A stretch of 64,000 bases of DNA from Ornithinibacillus halotolerans (GTDB lineage Bacteria > Bacillota > Bacilli > Bacillales > Amphibacillaceae), in assembly GCF_014637405.1 (NCBI RefSeq), contig NZ_BMEY01000018.1, positions 1-64,000 on the forward strand, read 5' to 3'. Position 1 is the first letter of the stretch; every line of letters starts with the position of its first letter. Below the pieces are notes generated by a model that had not been told where the DNA came from, searched no databases, and saw only the letters and a list, made by a program, of their open reading frames with translations. Made by a program: the position numbers and the translations under genes. Positions 44,521 through 53,970 of this stretch are shown in pieces.

Positions 44521-45084
44521 CTAAAAATTTTTTAATTCACGTACGAGCCTTGCGATTGGTAAACCAACAACATTATAATAGTCACCAATAATCTGTTTGA
44601 CGAGAATTGCCCCTTCACTTTGAATCCCATAAGCTCCTGCTTTATCAAAAGGATCTTCTGTTTTGATATAATCCAATATCTCCTGATCATTCAATGGCCA
44701 AAATTCTACAGACGTTTTTTCTACAAAAGAGAATTGTTTTACATGTGATTGAAGGGAAACTCCAGTGTATACTTCATGTACATTACCACTTAAATTAGAA
44801 AGCATTTTATATGCTTCATCCTTATTAGCAGGTTTTCCGTATATATTCCCATTCAAAGAAACAACGGTATCCGCAGTTAAAATAATCTCATTCGAATTTT
44901 CAAATGGAATATGTTTTCCCTTATGTATTGCTAGCTGTTCTGCTCTTTCGGCGGGATTTGGAGTCGAAATAACTGATTCATCCACTTCTTGTTTTCTTAT
45001 TGAAAATTGGATATTCGCTAATTCTAATAATTCTTTTCTTCTTGGTGATGTCGAGCCAAGTATAATGGTTGGTTTACTATCCAT
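44521..45084 (-). CDS. maf: Maf-family nucleotide pyrophosphatase
   Basis: The 187-residue protein hydrolyses dTTP/UTP or modified nucleotides to monophosphates; in Bacillus Maf is also linked to septum control. Signatures: LGSTSPRRKELLELANI, ADTVVSLNGNIYGKP, VEFWPLNDQEILDYI and AGAYGIQSEGAILV, with the terminal VGLPIARLVREL. It is complete. AAGGAGG precedes the ATG. It is separate from the mreBCD region where maf often sits. Confidence 0.92.
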   Translation of the reverse strand: MDSKPTIILGSTSPRRKELLELANIQFSIRKQEVDESVISTPNPAERAEQLAIHKGKHIPFENSNEIILTADTVVSLNGNIYGKPANKDEAYKMLSNLSGNVHEVYTGVSLQSHVKQFSFVEKTSVEFWPLNDQEILDYIKTEDPFDKAGAYGIQSEGAILVKQIIGDYYNVVGLPIARLVRELKNF

Positions 45085-45238
45085 CCTTCGTTCCTCCTTG
45101 TTTGATACATAAACTGTTCTGTATAGAATATATTAAAATAACTATATCGTATATTAGTTAAGCTTGTCCCTATATACATATTTAGCTAATTTTGCTATTT
45201 TAATAAGTAGCTGTAAGTGAAGAGAAGGGGGAATAAAA

Positions 45239-45514
45239 TTGGAACCACAGGTGACGAATGGGAAGGCAGTTGCTGCCTTAGTTCTTGGTATACTATCAAT
45301 TGTTATACCATATATGGGATTGATTCTCGGAATTATTGGTCTTGTTTTAGCACATGGTGCACTAAAGGAGATTGTTGTATCTGGTCAAGAAGGTAGAGGG
45401 CTTGCTATAGCTGGAAGAGTAACAAGTATAGTTGGGGTTTGTATTTGGGGTGTGTTTTTCTTGTTTTTGATTTTAAGTCTATTACTTGCTATTTCATTTT
45501 CTTATTCAGTTTAA
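45239..45514 (+). CDS. DUF4190-type small membrane protein
   Basis: The 91-residue protein has two or three membrane segments with KAVAALVLGILSIVIPYMGL, typical of DUF4190 (AVAALVLGI...GPI pattern), and GRGLAIAGRVTSIVGV. The start is TTG at 45239 after GAAGGGGG. Function is unknown; such proteins are common accessories in Gram-positive membranes. Confidence 0.75.
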   Translation: MEPQVTNGKAVAALVLGILSIVIPYMGLILGIIGLVLAHGALKEIVVSGQEGRGLAIAGRVTSIVGVCIWGVFFLFLILSLLLAISFSYSV

Positions 45515-45549
45515 GAAAGAGGTCCATTTACTTGGACCTCTTTCTATTT
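45513..45549. terminator. Bidirectional terminator
   Basis: AGAAAGAGGTCCA and TGGACCTCTTTCT form a perfect stem. It lies partly in the last codons of the opposing pseudogene. Confidence 0.8.
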
Positions 45550-47615
45550 ACCTTTTTATAGGTAGAAGTTCGTTTTGTTTTGAGTAATTTATTTTGGATG
45601 AATTCTTTTGTAATCGTTAAAAGGCCAATATTATTTTGATTATGCAATATTTTTCCACTTGGTGGAGATAGATATTTAATTTCCTCATACCAAAGTATAT
45701 GGTTTCTATTTTCTTCTGTTATGTTACCGAATTGAAGGTTATTTCCTTTATCATATGAACGGAAAAATTTCTTCTTTCTTCTTGAGTAGGATTTAAAAGA
45801 TACAATTATTTTTAAAAGCATTCCCCAGATTCCTGAAAAGCTCATATTGTGAATGGGACTACTTGTAAACTGGTGAACTGTTAATCTGTGTTTTTGTTGA
45901 ATATAAATGTTGGAACGAACGGCACTTGCATAATGGACATCTCCAGACAAGATAATACTTGTTTCAGGGTTCCATCTCATTAAATTTTGAATGAATCGAT
46001 TAAAACCTATACCGTTATACTTCCAAGCCTCAAAGTCTAATGCATAACGAACGGGAAGTCCTATTGCACGAAGCGGATAAACAAACTTATTAAGAAATGA
46101 TTCGATAATACCAAGGCCGTAAAGCGGTGTAGGAGATACGATGATTAGAGGATCACCTGTTTTCCAATGGCTATTTAATAACGTATGATTGGTAATCTGC
46201 CAACCTTTCTTGCCAATTAATTGAGGTGCAGTTCTACCTTCTTGAAATGTCCGTCCGACTTGAAGTGGCTTTGGCCGATAGTCAAATTCCCTCATTGTTC
46301 GAATATCTAAGAAAAGCGCCTTAGGTGAAGTAGGCGCAACAAAACTCCATCGTTGTAAGTTAGGTAATCGGTCTAACCAATCATTTGAGAATTTGGAGTA
46401 TTTTCTATGATAATTAAACTGGGCATTAAAATAAGGTAAGTTTTGCTTAAATGAATTTGGATCATTTCCCTATCCTTGAAATAAAAAATAGGCTGCTAAT
46501 CCATTTGAAATAATATGTTTGCCTAGATTAGAACGATTAACTCCATCTATCCATTCTTGTGATATATTCCAATCATCGGTAATATCATGATCGTCAAAAA
46601 TCATATAGGTAGGAACATTTGCTAATATTCTTCTTAAAGCTGGTAATGTTGGGAGAAAATCGTGAATTTCTTTTAGTTGGGTTTCATATTGTTTCTTTTG
46701 TTTTTTCATTTCCTTTTTTCTTTTTCTTTTCCTATATTTAGGGAAAAATATATAGTATTCATCGTTTTCTAGTAATTGCTCAAAAGTGGGGAATTCATCA
46801 TTGTTCTCCCAAAATGCTGGCCCTAATGTTAATAGATACATTGAAACATATTCTTGAAATCGGATTAAGTGATTACTAGCATGATTTGAAGTGAATTTAG
46901 CGAAGGTTCCCATAATAAATTGGCGGCCATTAATTTTATTGATTGATTGACGGAATGGCCGTTTTTTTAACTTTGGTTCCAATGATAGTAAATTATTTTC
47001 ATCTTCCCCAACTATTTTTTGTGAAACTTGTTTAATTTTATGAAATAGAGGGTCTGCCACATCATCAGCATAAATTTGATCACCCATGAGAAAAAGGGAA
47101 TTCGGCCTTTCTTCAAGCTGATAAAAATTATCTTCCATTTTTTCATCAGCACGAATAATTGCACTTATTTTAGTTCCATGAGGTTTTTGACAAGAGCCAT
47201 AAAAGATGTTTGCAGGTATTTTATTTGGGATAATAAAGGCTGGTAAGTTTAAATCACCATATACAATATGATGTGGGTTTTCTTTATTTAGTAGATTCAT
47301 ATCGTTTAAATCGATCGTACCATATCGATTATAAAATTTTATATTGTATCCAATTAAACTATCCAATGGAAATTGACTTCCATAAGGTGTTATCCGCAAT
47401 AAATACGTATATAAATTTCTACCGGATTGAATATAATTGACCTCTGTTATAGTACGAATTGGAGTATATTCATAGGATTGATTGTTTTTATTATTTATTG
47501 AATAAAATAAAGCTTCAGGTTGTACGTGTCTACTCGTTGTTAGCCAAATATATACTTGATTAAATTCCGTTCGTCTAATAATTGGCCCTGCTAATAATAA
47601 TGGTAATGTTTTAAT
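45528..47615 (-). pseudogene. PhoD-like alkaline phosphatase gene with in-frame amber codon and lost start
   Basis: One continuous frame of about 695 codons reads LPLLLAGPIIRRTEFNQVYI through ANIFYGSCQKPHG, LFLMGDQIYADDVADP, YMIFDDHDITDDWN and, after a stop, SIILSGDVHYASAVR. These are metallophosphatase blocks of the PhoD-like family. A TAG at 46470-46472 interrupts it in AYFLFQG-stop-GNDP, where relatives have Trp, so TGG to TAG is likely. No ATG, GTG or TTG exists at the 5' end: AAGGGGGTG is followed at proper spacing by ATT (47613-47615). The two ORFs at 45528 and 46470 are therefore halves of one decayed gene. Confidence 0.8.
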
Positions 47616-47740
47616 TATGAAACACCCCCTTACTACAGACAGTGTATTCCTGTAGGGAGATGTTGTTGATTAATTAATTGTTTTGTATTATTTCTGTATA
47701 TTAAATGGTAGGATTTTACGGTGAAAGGAGTGGTAAAATT

Positions 47741-48244
47741 ATGAAAGAAAAAATAATTGGACTCCCCCCTATTGTTGATAAGGAAACGAAAATTCTAATA
47801 TTAGGTTCTATGCCGAGCGTACTTTCATTAGAGCACCAAGAATATTATGGGAATCCGAGAAATCACTTCTGGCCAATCATTTATAGTATGTTTGGGGAAA
47901 ATCCAGCTGATAGTTATGAGAAAAAAAACCAATTTATCAAACAACATCGTATTGGATTGTGGGATACAATAGGTGCATGCTATCGGGAGGGAAGCCTTGA
48001 CCAATCCATTTATGGAGAAGAACCGAATGATATTCCAAGTTTACTTCATACTTATTCCAACATTCACTTAATTGCATGTAATGGAACAAAGTCTTTCCTA
48101 ACCTTGAAGAAGTACTTCTCTGCAAACGCTTTACAAGGATTGCCTGTTATGAAACTTCCTTCATCAAGTCCAATACCAGGTAAGTATAATAAGTCATTAG
48201 GTGAAAAAATAAAGGTCTGGGGGGAAATGTTGGATTATCTTTAG
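47741..48244 (+). CDS. DNA-deoxyinosine (hypoxanthine) glycosylase, UDG superfamily
   Basis: The 167-residue repair enzyme has ILILGSMPSVLSLEHQEYYG, NPRNHFWPIIYSMFG, GLWDTIGACYREGSLDQSI and LPSSSPIPGKY, the block set of the deoxyinosine glycosylase branch of UDG proteins. It would remove hypoxanthine, and perhaps uracil, from DNA. I start at MKEKII (47741) with AAAGGAG upstream. Confidence 0.87.
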   Translation: MKEKIIGLPPIVDKETKILILGSMPSVLSLEHQEYYGNPRNHFWPIIYSMFGENPADSYEKKNQFIKQHRIGLWDTIGACYREGSLDQSIYGEEPNDIPSLLHTYSNIHLIACNGTKSFLTLKKYFSANALQGLPVMKLPSSSPIPGKYNKSLGEKIKVWGEMLDYL

Positions 48245-48270
48245 AAAATAATGTAATTTTCTAAAAAGTG

Positions 48271-48300
48271 TTGTATGTGACATGCCCATTTCGGTATAAT
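48271..48300 (+). promoter_or_regulatory. Promoter of the putative antitoxin RNA
   Basis: TTGTAT (48271-48276), an 18-bp spacer and a consensus TATAAT (48295-48300) predict a start near 48307 and reading into a structured non-coding stretch. Confidence 0.6.
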
Positions 48301-48306
48301 TGACTT

Positions 48307-48450
48307 TGGGAGTTGCCGTAGAGGGAGACGAGTCGTAAGCTGCAACTTACGACTCGGACAATTTCGTAGGCTGCGGCGACTTCCTTAATTGGTGAAAAAG
48401 GTAATTATCCTGGACATCTACTTCTGAGTGACAGGGTGATTACTTTTTTT
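48307..48450 (+). ncRNA. Putative antitoxin RNA, convergent with a small toxin gene
   Basis: The predicted ~145-nt RNA starts with nested stems: GGGAGTTGCCGTAG (48308-48321) with CTGCGGCGACTTCC (48371-48384), enclosing the perfect CGAGTCGTAAG (48329-48339) with CTTACGACTCG (48346-48356). It ends in the terminator GTAATTATCCTG/CAGGGTGATTAC plus T7. The final ~50 nt are antisense to the 3' end of the minus-strand toxin mRNA, the layout of RatA opposite TxpA in B. subtilis. Confidence 0.55.
48395..48450. terminator. Shared bidirectional terminator of toxin and antitoxin transcripts
   Basis: GTAATTATCCTG (48401-48412) and CAGGGTGATTAC (48432-48443) pair. T7 follows on plus and T5 on minus, so both transcripts end here and overlap by about 55 nt. 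Confidence 0.75.
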
Positions 48451-48526
48451 CACGAGCGTTCACAACTAGCAATACGAGCGTTGAGAACATGATCATCAAT
48501 TCAATAGTCTTGTCAATTGGAATCAC
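48440..48526 (-). CDS. Putative holin-like type I toxin, 28 residues
   Basis: The mini-ORF starts with GTG at 48526 and reads MIPIDKTIELMIMFSTLVLL, then a short tail ending REKK. The ELM-x-MFSTLV...KK pattern matches the small holin-like toxin family (TxpA/BsrG/BsrE group): one membrane helix and a charged C-terminus. GGGAAGGGG lies 9 bp upstream and is buried in a hairpin (48529-48563: GCTTCA/TGAAGC with CCCC/GGGG), a common control of such toxins. The stop codon is part of the terminator stem. Confidence 0.6.
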   Translation of the reverse strand: MIPIDKTIELMIMFSTLVLLVVNAREKK

Positions 48527-48772
48527 AAGCTTCAGCCCCTTCCCGTTGGGGATTTCTTGAAGCCGCCAGTTTTTTTCCAATTATAGAGCCGTATCTCAAG
48601 CCTACAGTATTGTCCACCTCATTATACTACATATGAAGGGGTCTCGTATCAAGATTATTGTGAAATGGTATAATATTCTTATAATATTCAGTAGATAATA
48701 CTATTTACCTACAATGCAATTAGATGAAATAATTAGGACTTTGGTTGGTAATCCCTCTAAAGGAGTGGTTTC

Positions 48773-49657
48773 ATGAGAAAAGTAATACTAGCCGGTGGAA
48801 CAGGGTTTATAGGTACATATTTTGAGAAACGTTTTAAGGAATTAGGCTTTGATGTATTAATTATCTCTAGACAAGGTAACCATATATCATGGGAAGACAG
48901 AAGAGGGATCGTAGAAGCATTAGAGGGTTCAGAACTACTAGTGAATCTTGCTGGTAAATCTGTAAATTGCCGATATAATGTAAAAAATAAACGAGAGATT
49001 ATGGAATCTCGCGTAAGCACTACGACTATATTAGGAGAATGTATTTTAGCTTGTGAAAAGCCGCCTAAGGTGTGGATGAATGCAAGTACTGCAACGATTT
49101 ATCGCCATGCAGAAGATCGACCAATGACAGAAGAAAATGGTGAAATTGGTTCTGGGTTCTCCGTAGATGTTGCAACAAATTGGGAAGAGACATTTTTTCA
49201 ATTTGATTTACCAACTACGAGGCAAGTTGCCTTACGTACCTCTATCGTGCTAGGCAAAGATGGAGGCGTAATGACACCATATAGAAATTTAGCTAAATTT
49301 GGACTTGGTGGTGTTCAAGGTAGTGGTAAACAAATGTTTAGTTGGATTCATGTAGAAGATGTATTTCAAATTGTAATGTTTCTTTATGAGAGAAATGAGT
49401 TAGAGGGAGTAGTTAATTGTACATCGCCTAATCCAATTACTAATCAAGCTTTTATGAAAGCTGTTAGGGAAACAATTGGTGTTAAAATTGGTCTTCCTTC
49501 ACCGAAATGGCTATTAGAGATTGGGGCGGTTTTGATTCGTACAGAGACCGAGCTCGTATTAAAGAGTCGATGGGTCGTGCCAGAACGATTATTAAAGGCT
49601 GGTTATTCTTTTGCTTTTCCTAATATAGAAGAAACATTGAAAGATGTACTTTCATAG
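48773..49657 (+). CDS. TIGR01777-type NAD-dependent epimerase/oxidoreductase (YfhF-like)
   Basis: The 294-residue protein has the Rossmann motif VILAGGTGFIGTYF and family blocks LVNLAGKSVNCRYN, ASTATIYRHAEDRPMTEENG, VALRTSIVLGKDGGVM and GSGKQMFSWIHVEDV, ending with a DUF1731-like VPERLLKAGYSFAFPNIEE. The substrate is unknown. AAAGGAG precedes the ATG. The first gene after the toxin-antitoxin locus. Confidence 0.9.
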   Translation: MRKVILAGGTGFIGTYFEKRFKELGFDVLIISRQGNHISWEDRRGIVEALEGSELLVNLAGKSVNCRYNVKNKREIMESRVSTTTILGECILACEKPPKVWMNASTATIYRHAEDRPMTEENGEIGSGFSVDVATNWEETFFQFDLPTTRQVALRTSIVLGKDGGVMTPYRNLAKFGLGGVQGSGKQMFSWIHVEDVFQIVMFLYERNELEGVVNCTSPNPITNQAFMKAVRETIGVKIGLPSPKWLLEIGAVLIRTETELVLKSRWVVPERLLKAGYSFAFPNIEETLKDVLS

Positions 49658-49687
49658 TTATGTAGAATGATAGATATTCAAGGAAAT

Positions 49688-49733
49688 AAACAAGCTTTCT
49701 CGGCTTTTAGCTGAATTGAGGAAGCTTGTTTGT
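49688..49733 (+). terminator. Terminator of the TIGR01777-type gene
   Basis: AAACAAGCTTTCTC and GAGGAAGCTTGTTT pair, with a T-rich tail. Confidence 0.7.
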
Positions 49734-49754
49734 TGTGTTTTGGATTTTAGTCAC

Positions 49755-49913
49755 TGAAATTTAATATTGAGTTGTGGTGAAATCGACTCTCATAAACATT
49801 TTTGCCAATAAATTGGTGGAAATGTTAATGACAGCCGTTCTCATAAACAATATAGCCAAAAAATCTGCAGAAATGTTAATGATAGCCCTACTCATCAACA
49901 TTACTGCAAAAAG
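49755..49913. repeat. Short array of ~51-bp units with inverted half-units, family 6
   Basis: Three partial units contain CTCATAAACATTTTTGCCAA and GCAGAAATGTTAATGATAGC. The reverse complement of the latter reads TCATTAACATTTCTGC, close to TCATAAACATTTTTGCC, so units are inverted 26-bp halves, as in family 3 but with a different core. The array fills the gap between convergent genes. Confidence 0.75.
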
Positions 49914-51014
49914 CTAATTAATTTTTATATGCTTACTCTCGTCATCTTTATATTTGCGATAGAAATTAATCATCGGTTCCACAGTGTCTATTAGATCTGG
50001 GCAAGCTATTCCAGATCCTTCTAAATCTTTTGTCGTTTGACTAGAATCATAGGATGAATGAATCATAAAATAGTCCAGGGCTTCTACTTCTGTTTTTAAC
50101 CATTTGCGTAATGGTTTTATAGATAACAGCGCTTTTAGCATACTTAGTGGAATTCTACCTTTTGGTGTTCTACCTAAATATGCATAAGTAAGTATTTTTT
50201 GTAGTTCCCACATTTTATATGGATTTGGATCGGTTAAATGATAGACTTTCCCTTCGCCATTAGGATGAAATGAAAGATAACTAGTCGCTTCTAATACATA
50301 ATCAGATGGTACAAAATTTCCTTCTGCGGTACCTTTGCCAAAATACGGAAGAACAGGCATAAATTTTAGCTTATCCAGTACATTTAATTGGAAGTATAAT
50401 CCATCAAATTTAATCGTTTCCCCAGTTGTAGAGTGTCCTTTCACTACACCTGGGCGGATAATAGTCGTTGGGACAGTACCCATTATTTCTTGTACGAGTA
50501 CTTCAGCTAAGTATTTTGTATGCTCGTAATGATTTCTGAACTCTTGTCCTGCTATAAGTTCATGTTCGTAAATTTTTCCTTCACGTTTTCCAGAAACATA
50601 GGCGGTACTAAAGTAAATATACCGTTGTAAATTAGGGATTTTTGCTACCCAATTATTTACATTTTTCGTACCGTTAACATTGACTTGGTAGGCAAGTTTT
50701 TTCGGAACTGCTAAGTCGTATATTGCTGCAAGATGAAATGCATGAGTAACTTTATTAAGTAAGTCTTTTTCAATCTCAGGCTTGATTGCAAGATCTTCTT
50801 TTGTAATATCTCCAATTACAATGGAAAACTGATTTTTCGTTATTTTTCCTTGGTTAGTGATTTGCTGCAATGTCGTCTGTGCTAATTTTTGTTGATTCGG
50901 TAAAACAAGTAAGTAAATATGATCTATCTTTTCATTATGATCATGAATTAACTGGCTAATTAAACTGGATGCAAGAAAACCAGGAAATCCTGTAATAAAA
51001 AGTGAATGCTTCAT
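49914..51014 (-). CDS. Extended SDR / thioester-reductase-like oxidoreductase
   Basis: The 366-residue protein begins LFITGFPGFLASSLISQLI (NAD(P) motif) and has IVIGDITKEDLAI, FHLAAIYDLAVPK, the catalytic tyrosine region YFSTAYVSGKREG with YEHTKYLAEVLVQE (YxxxK) and IIRPGVVKGHSTTGE. It resembles the NAD-binding 4 family (fatty acyl-CoA or thioester reductases). I use the ATG at 51014 with AAGGGGGG upstream. Confidence 0.85.
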   Translation of the reverse strand: MKHSLFITGFPGFLASSLISQLIHDHNEKIDHIYLLVLPNQQKLAQTTLQQITNQGKITKNQFSIVIGDITKEDLAIKPEIEKDLLNKVTHAFHLAAIYDLAVPKKLAYQVNVNGTKNVNNWVAKIPNLQRYIYFSTAYVSGKREGKIYEHELIAGQEFRNHYEHTKYLAEVLVQEIMGTVPTTIIRPGVVKGHSTTGETIKFDGLYFQLNVLDKLKFMPVLPYFGKGTAEGNFVPSDYVLEATSYLSFHPNGEGKVYHLTDPNPYKMWELQKILTYAYLGRTPKGRIPLSMLKALLSIKPLRKWLKTEVEALDYFMIHSSYDSSQTTKDLEGSGIACPDLIDTVEPMINFYRKYKDDESKHIKIN

Positions 51015-51157
51015 ATTTGTATCCCCCCTTAACGTTACTAATTCGCTATGTTTAGACAATTTCCCTTCTATTGCAAAATAATCATCCAGAAAAAAATTCC
51101 TATGATAGAATATATAGTAATTATTTGAAAATTATAAGGCTAGGAAAGTAGGGTATT

Positions 51158-52243
51158 ATGAAGTACTTTTGGATACGATTTCTAATATTTGTTGCACTTT
51201 GGGTATTTATGATTCTAACTTACAGCAATCAGGTTGGGTTGAGTATTTTGTTCTTCTCTGCTGCTATAGGTGTTTTCTTTTTCTTTTCTTTACAACATGT
51301 ATCAATTTATCTATATTTACTTTTAACTGTCATCATTGTATTACATGGAATTTTATTAACTGATAACTATTTGTTTCCCATTCTACTATTACTATTTGAG
51401 TCTATTATTGCTTCCTATCGAATGAATGGTAATAGATTAATATTATTTTTATCCGTTCAATTGATACTCTCTATAGGCTTCATTTATGCACAATCTGAAC
51501 AAATTGGCTTTTTCCTGCTTGTAATGATGGCATATTATATTATCTTTACAATGAATCAACAACGGGCGGAACTACTCGAACAGCGACAAATGTATGAAGA
51601 GTTAGTAGGGGAGTATCGAAAACTAAAACGAATTAATCTACTAAATGAAGAAAATGTAAGAACAGAAGAACGTAATCGAATTGCTAGGGATATTCATGAT
51701 TCAGTTGGACATCGACTAACGGCATTAATTATGAAACTAGAGATGTTGGCAATTCAAACGAAGAATGACGAATATCGGGCATTAAAACATATGGCTGAGG
51801 AGAGTTTAGGAGAAACAAGGCAAGCGGTAAAAGCACTCCAGCAAGCAGATAACGAAGGGATTGCAACTGTAGTCAATCTTATTCGAAAGTTGGAAGCACA
51901 AAGTCAGATGGTGGTACAATTTACGATAAAGCAGGGGGCATTAACGGTACCATTATTAAATCATCATAGTGTAGTTCTTTATCGAGTCATCCAGGAAGCA
52001 TTAACTAATGCAATGCGACATGGTGAATCACGTGAAGTCCAAGTAATAATCGGAAAGTCGCCAATAGGTGATATAACCTTTGAAATAATGAACGCAATTT
52101 ATAAAGCGAGACCATATGAAGAAGGATTTGGACTGACTGGCATGAGAAAAAGAGTTCAAGAAGTTCAAGGACGACTTGATGTATATCAAAAGGAGAATAA
52201 ATTTATTGTTTCCGGAATTATTCCTGCAGGGGAAGGAGGATAA
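51158..52243 (+). CDS. Sensor histidine kinase (NarL/DesK-type)
   Basis: The 361-residue kinase has about five membrane helices in residues 1-132, a short linker coiled coil, the HisKA_3 box RNRIARDIHDSVGHRLTALI with phospho-acceptor His180, and an HATPase with IQEALTNAMRHGES and GFGLTGMRKRV. With almost no extracellular loop it likely senses the membrane itself. Its regulator follows after 3 bp. An ABC-2 exporter 1.7 kb downstream may be a target. Confidence 0.9.
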   Translation: MKYFWIRFLIFVALWVFMILTYSNQVGLSILFFSAAIGVFFFFSLQHVSIYLYLLLTVIIVLHGILLTDNYLFPILLLLFESIIASYRMNGNRLILFLSVQLILSIGFIYAQSEQIGFFLLVMMAYYIIFTMNQQRAELLEQRQMYEELVGEYRKLKRINLLNEENVRTEERNRIARDIHDSVGHRLTALIMKLEMLAIQTKNDEYRALKHMAEESLGETRQAVKALQQADNEGIATVVNLIRKLEAQSQMVVQFTIKQGALTVPLLNHHSVVLYRVIQEALTNAMRHGESREVQVIIGKSPIGDITFEIMNAIYKARPYEEGFGLTGMRKRVQEVQGRLDVYQKENKFIVSGIIPAGEGG

Positions 52244-52246
52244 TGC

Positions 52247-52876
52247 ATGTTGCGAATGTTATTAGTGGAAGATCAAGCAATTGTTCGTCAAGGTTTGAAA
52301 GTTATTTTGGAGCAAGATGAAAATATACAAGTTACCCATGAAGCTGAAAATGGTGCACAAGCGATAGAAATTTTAGAGAAATATTCTATTGACCTAATCA
52401 TGATGGATGTGCGAATGCCGGTCATGAATGGCATTGAAGCAACAAGAATTATAAAAAAACAGTGGCCAGAAGTGAAAATTATTATTTTAACAACGTTTAA
52501 TGATGATGAATACGCAGTGGAAGCATTAAAAGAAGGGGCAAATGGGTTTTTATTAAAAACAGCAGATTCTTCCAAACTTATTGATGCTGTTTATAGTTGT
52601 ATGAAAGGTGGCCTAACCCTACATGATGATGTAGCAGCAAAGGTGATGCCAAGATTGCTTCAACATGAGCAAAAAGAAGCAATTGATGTTGAATTATCGC
52701 CTAGAGAATTATCGATTACAAGACTCGTCGGGGAAGGAAAGACAAATAAGGAAATAGCAAGTGAGTTATATTTATCGATTGGTACAGTGAAGAATCATAT
52801 TACACAAATCTTACATAAAACAGGTTTACGAGACCGTACACAACTTGCCATCTTTGCTGTAAAACATGACTTGTAA
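52247..52876 (+). CDS. NarL/FixJ-family response regulator
   Basis: The 209-residue regulator has a receiver domain with acidic Glu-Asp near residues 8-9, phospho-acceptor Asp54 in LIMMDVRMPVMNG, and Lys in FLLKTADS. The C-terminal LuxR-type HTH reads LSPRELSITRLVGEGKTNKE and LYLSIGTVKNHITQILHKTG. It is the partner of the kinase at 51158. Confidence 0.92.
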   Translation: MLRMLLVEDQAIVRQGLKVILEQDENIQVTHEAENGAQAIEILEKYSIDLIMMDVRMPVMNGIEATRIIKKQWPEVKIIILTTFNDDEYAVEALKEGANGFLLKTADSSKLIDAVYSCMKGGLTLHDDVAAKVMPRLLQHEQKEAIDVELSPRELSITRLVGEGKTNKEIASELYLSIGTVKNHITQILHKTGLRDRTQLAIFAVKHDL

Positions 52877-53009
52877 AGTGGATAAAGCGATTCAGAAAGA
52901 TTAGCCCATATTCCTTCAATAATTTGTAATATATCACATCAGTATGAATCAATTTCTTCAATTATAATGATAGTAAAGCATCATAATTGAAGAAAGTAGG
53001 TGTAACGAG

Positions 53010-53828
53010 ATGCTTGATATTATGTTGAAGGAATTTCCTTTTTCCTCCTTATGGAATATGGGAATATTTTTATTTCTAGGTTTTATAGTTATTATTTATC
53101 TATTTATTCTGCCTCAAGAAAAAAAGCATCCATTTTGGAAATCAATCATTTTTTTTATCGGATTACTTATCGTATTTGCTGGTGCAGGTAGTCCGTTAAA
53201 TATTATCGGTAGAATAGAATTTAGTACCCATATTGTACAAGTTGTACTACTTTCACTTATTGCTCCACCGTTACTAATCATTGGAATGAAGAAAAAGATT
53301 TTTGTTCTTGCTCAAAAGATCACTATTCTTCAAAAGATATTGTTTGTTTTAACAAAGCCATATATAGCAATTATTTTGTATTTTTTAGTCCTATATATTT
53401 ATCATCACCCACCAATTTTTGATCAAGCAAGAGTAGATTTGTATGGAAATTATTTATATTTATTGCTTTTATTTATAACTGCAATATTCATGTGGGTATC
53501 CCTATTATCTAGAGATTTAAATAAGAAAATGAAAACTATTTTCCATTTCATTGCTGTTGCAGGTTTTGTGCCACTTAGTGGAATATTGCTCTTTTCAAAG
53601 AATATTCTTTATAAGGCATATACCGATATGACGACGTTTAGTCAGGCATTGGAAGTATGTTTACCACCAGGAAAAACAATATCCCCTGAGTTAGTTCTCA
53701 TGCTACTACCATTTGAACCTATTGGCGAACAACACCAAGGTGGAATGATCTTACTTGGAGTAGGTTTCATCGTGATGATGATGTCATTATTAATTAATAA
53801 AAAAATGCAGTCGAATAGAATTAAGTAG
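53010..53828 (+). CDS. ctaG: CtaG-type cytochrome c oxidase assembly protein
   Basis: The 272-residue membrane protein has about seven helices with CtaG features: STHIVQVVLLSLIAPPLLIIG, YIYHHPPIFDQA and PLSGILLFSKNILYKAY. CtaG of Bacillus supports maturation of the caa3 oxidase, probably in copper delivery. It lies away from the usual cta operon, between a two-component system and an ABC exporter. The ATG has a weak ribosome binding site. Confidence 0.85.
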   Translation: MLDIMLKEFPFSSLWNMGIFLFLGFIVIIYLFILPQEKKHPFWKSIIFFIGLLIVFAGAGSPLNIIGRIEFSTHIVQVVLLSLIAPPLLIIGMKKKIFVLAQKITILQKILFVLTKPYIAIILYFLVLYIYHHPPIFDQARVDLYGNYLYLLLLFITAIFMWVSLLSRDLNKKMKTIFHFIAVAGFVPLSGILLFSKNILYKAYTDMTTFSQALEVCLPPGKTISPELVLMLLPFEPIGEQHQGGMILLGVGFIVMMMSLLINKKMQSNRIK

Positions 53829-53829
53829 G

Positions 53830-53858
53830 AAAAAGCTTGGATCTTCCAAGCTTTTTTT
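53830..53858 (+). terminator. Terminator of ctaG
   Basis: AAAAGCTTGGA and TCCAAGCTTTT pair with T7. Confidence 0.85.
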
Positions 53859-53970
53859 ATGCCTTTTTCCGATAAATGACTTAAGTCATATCCTTTTAAT
53901 TAAATATGGTGACTCTAGATAGTGTATTCTTCCTACAAATAACCGTATTCTTATGGTAGGAGGGGATCGG

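Noticed and set aside
46470-46472. Amber codon read as pyrrolysine or selenocysteine
   Set aside because: TAG does not code selenocysteine, the site is not in a known Pyl enzyme, and the expected residue is tryptophan. The start codon is also lost, so decay is simpler.
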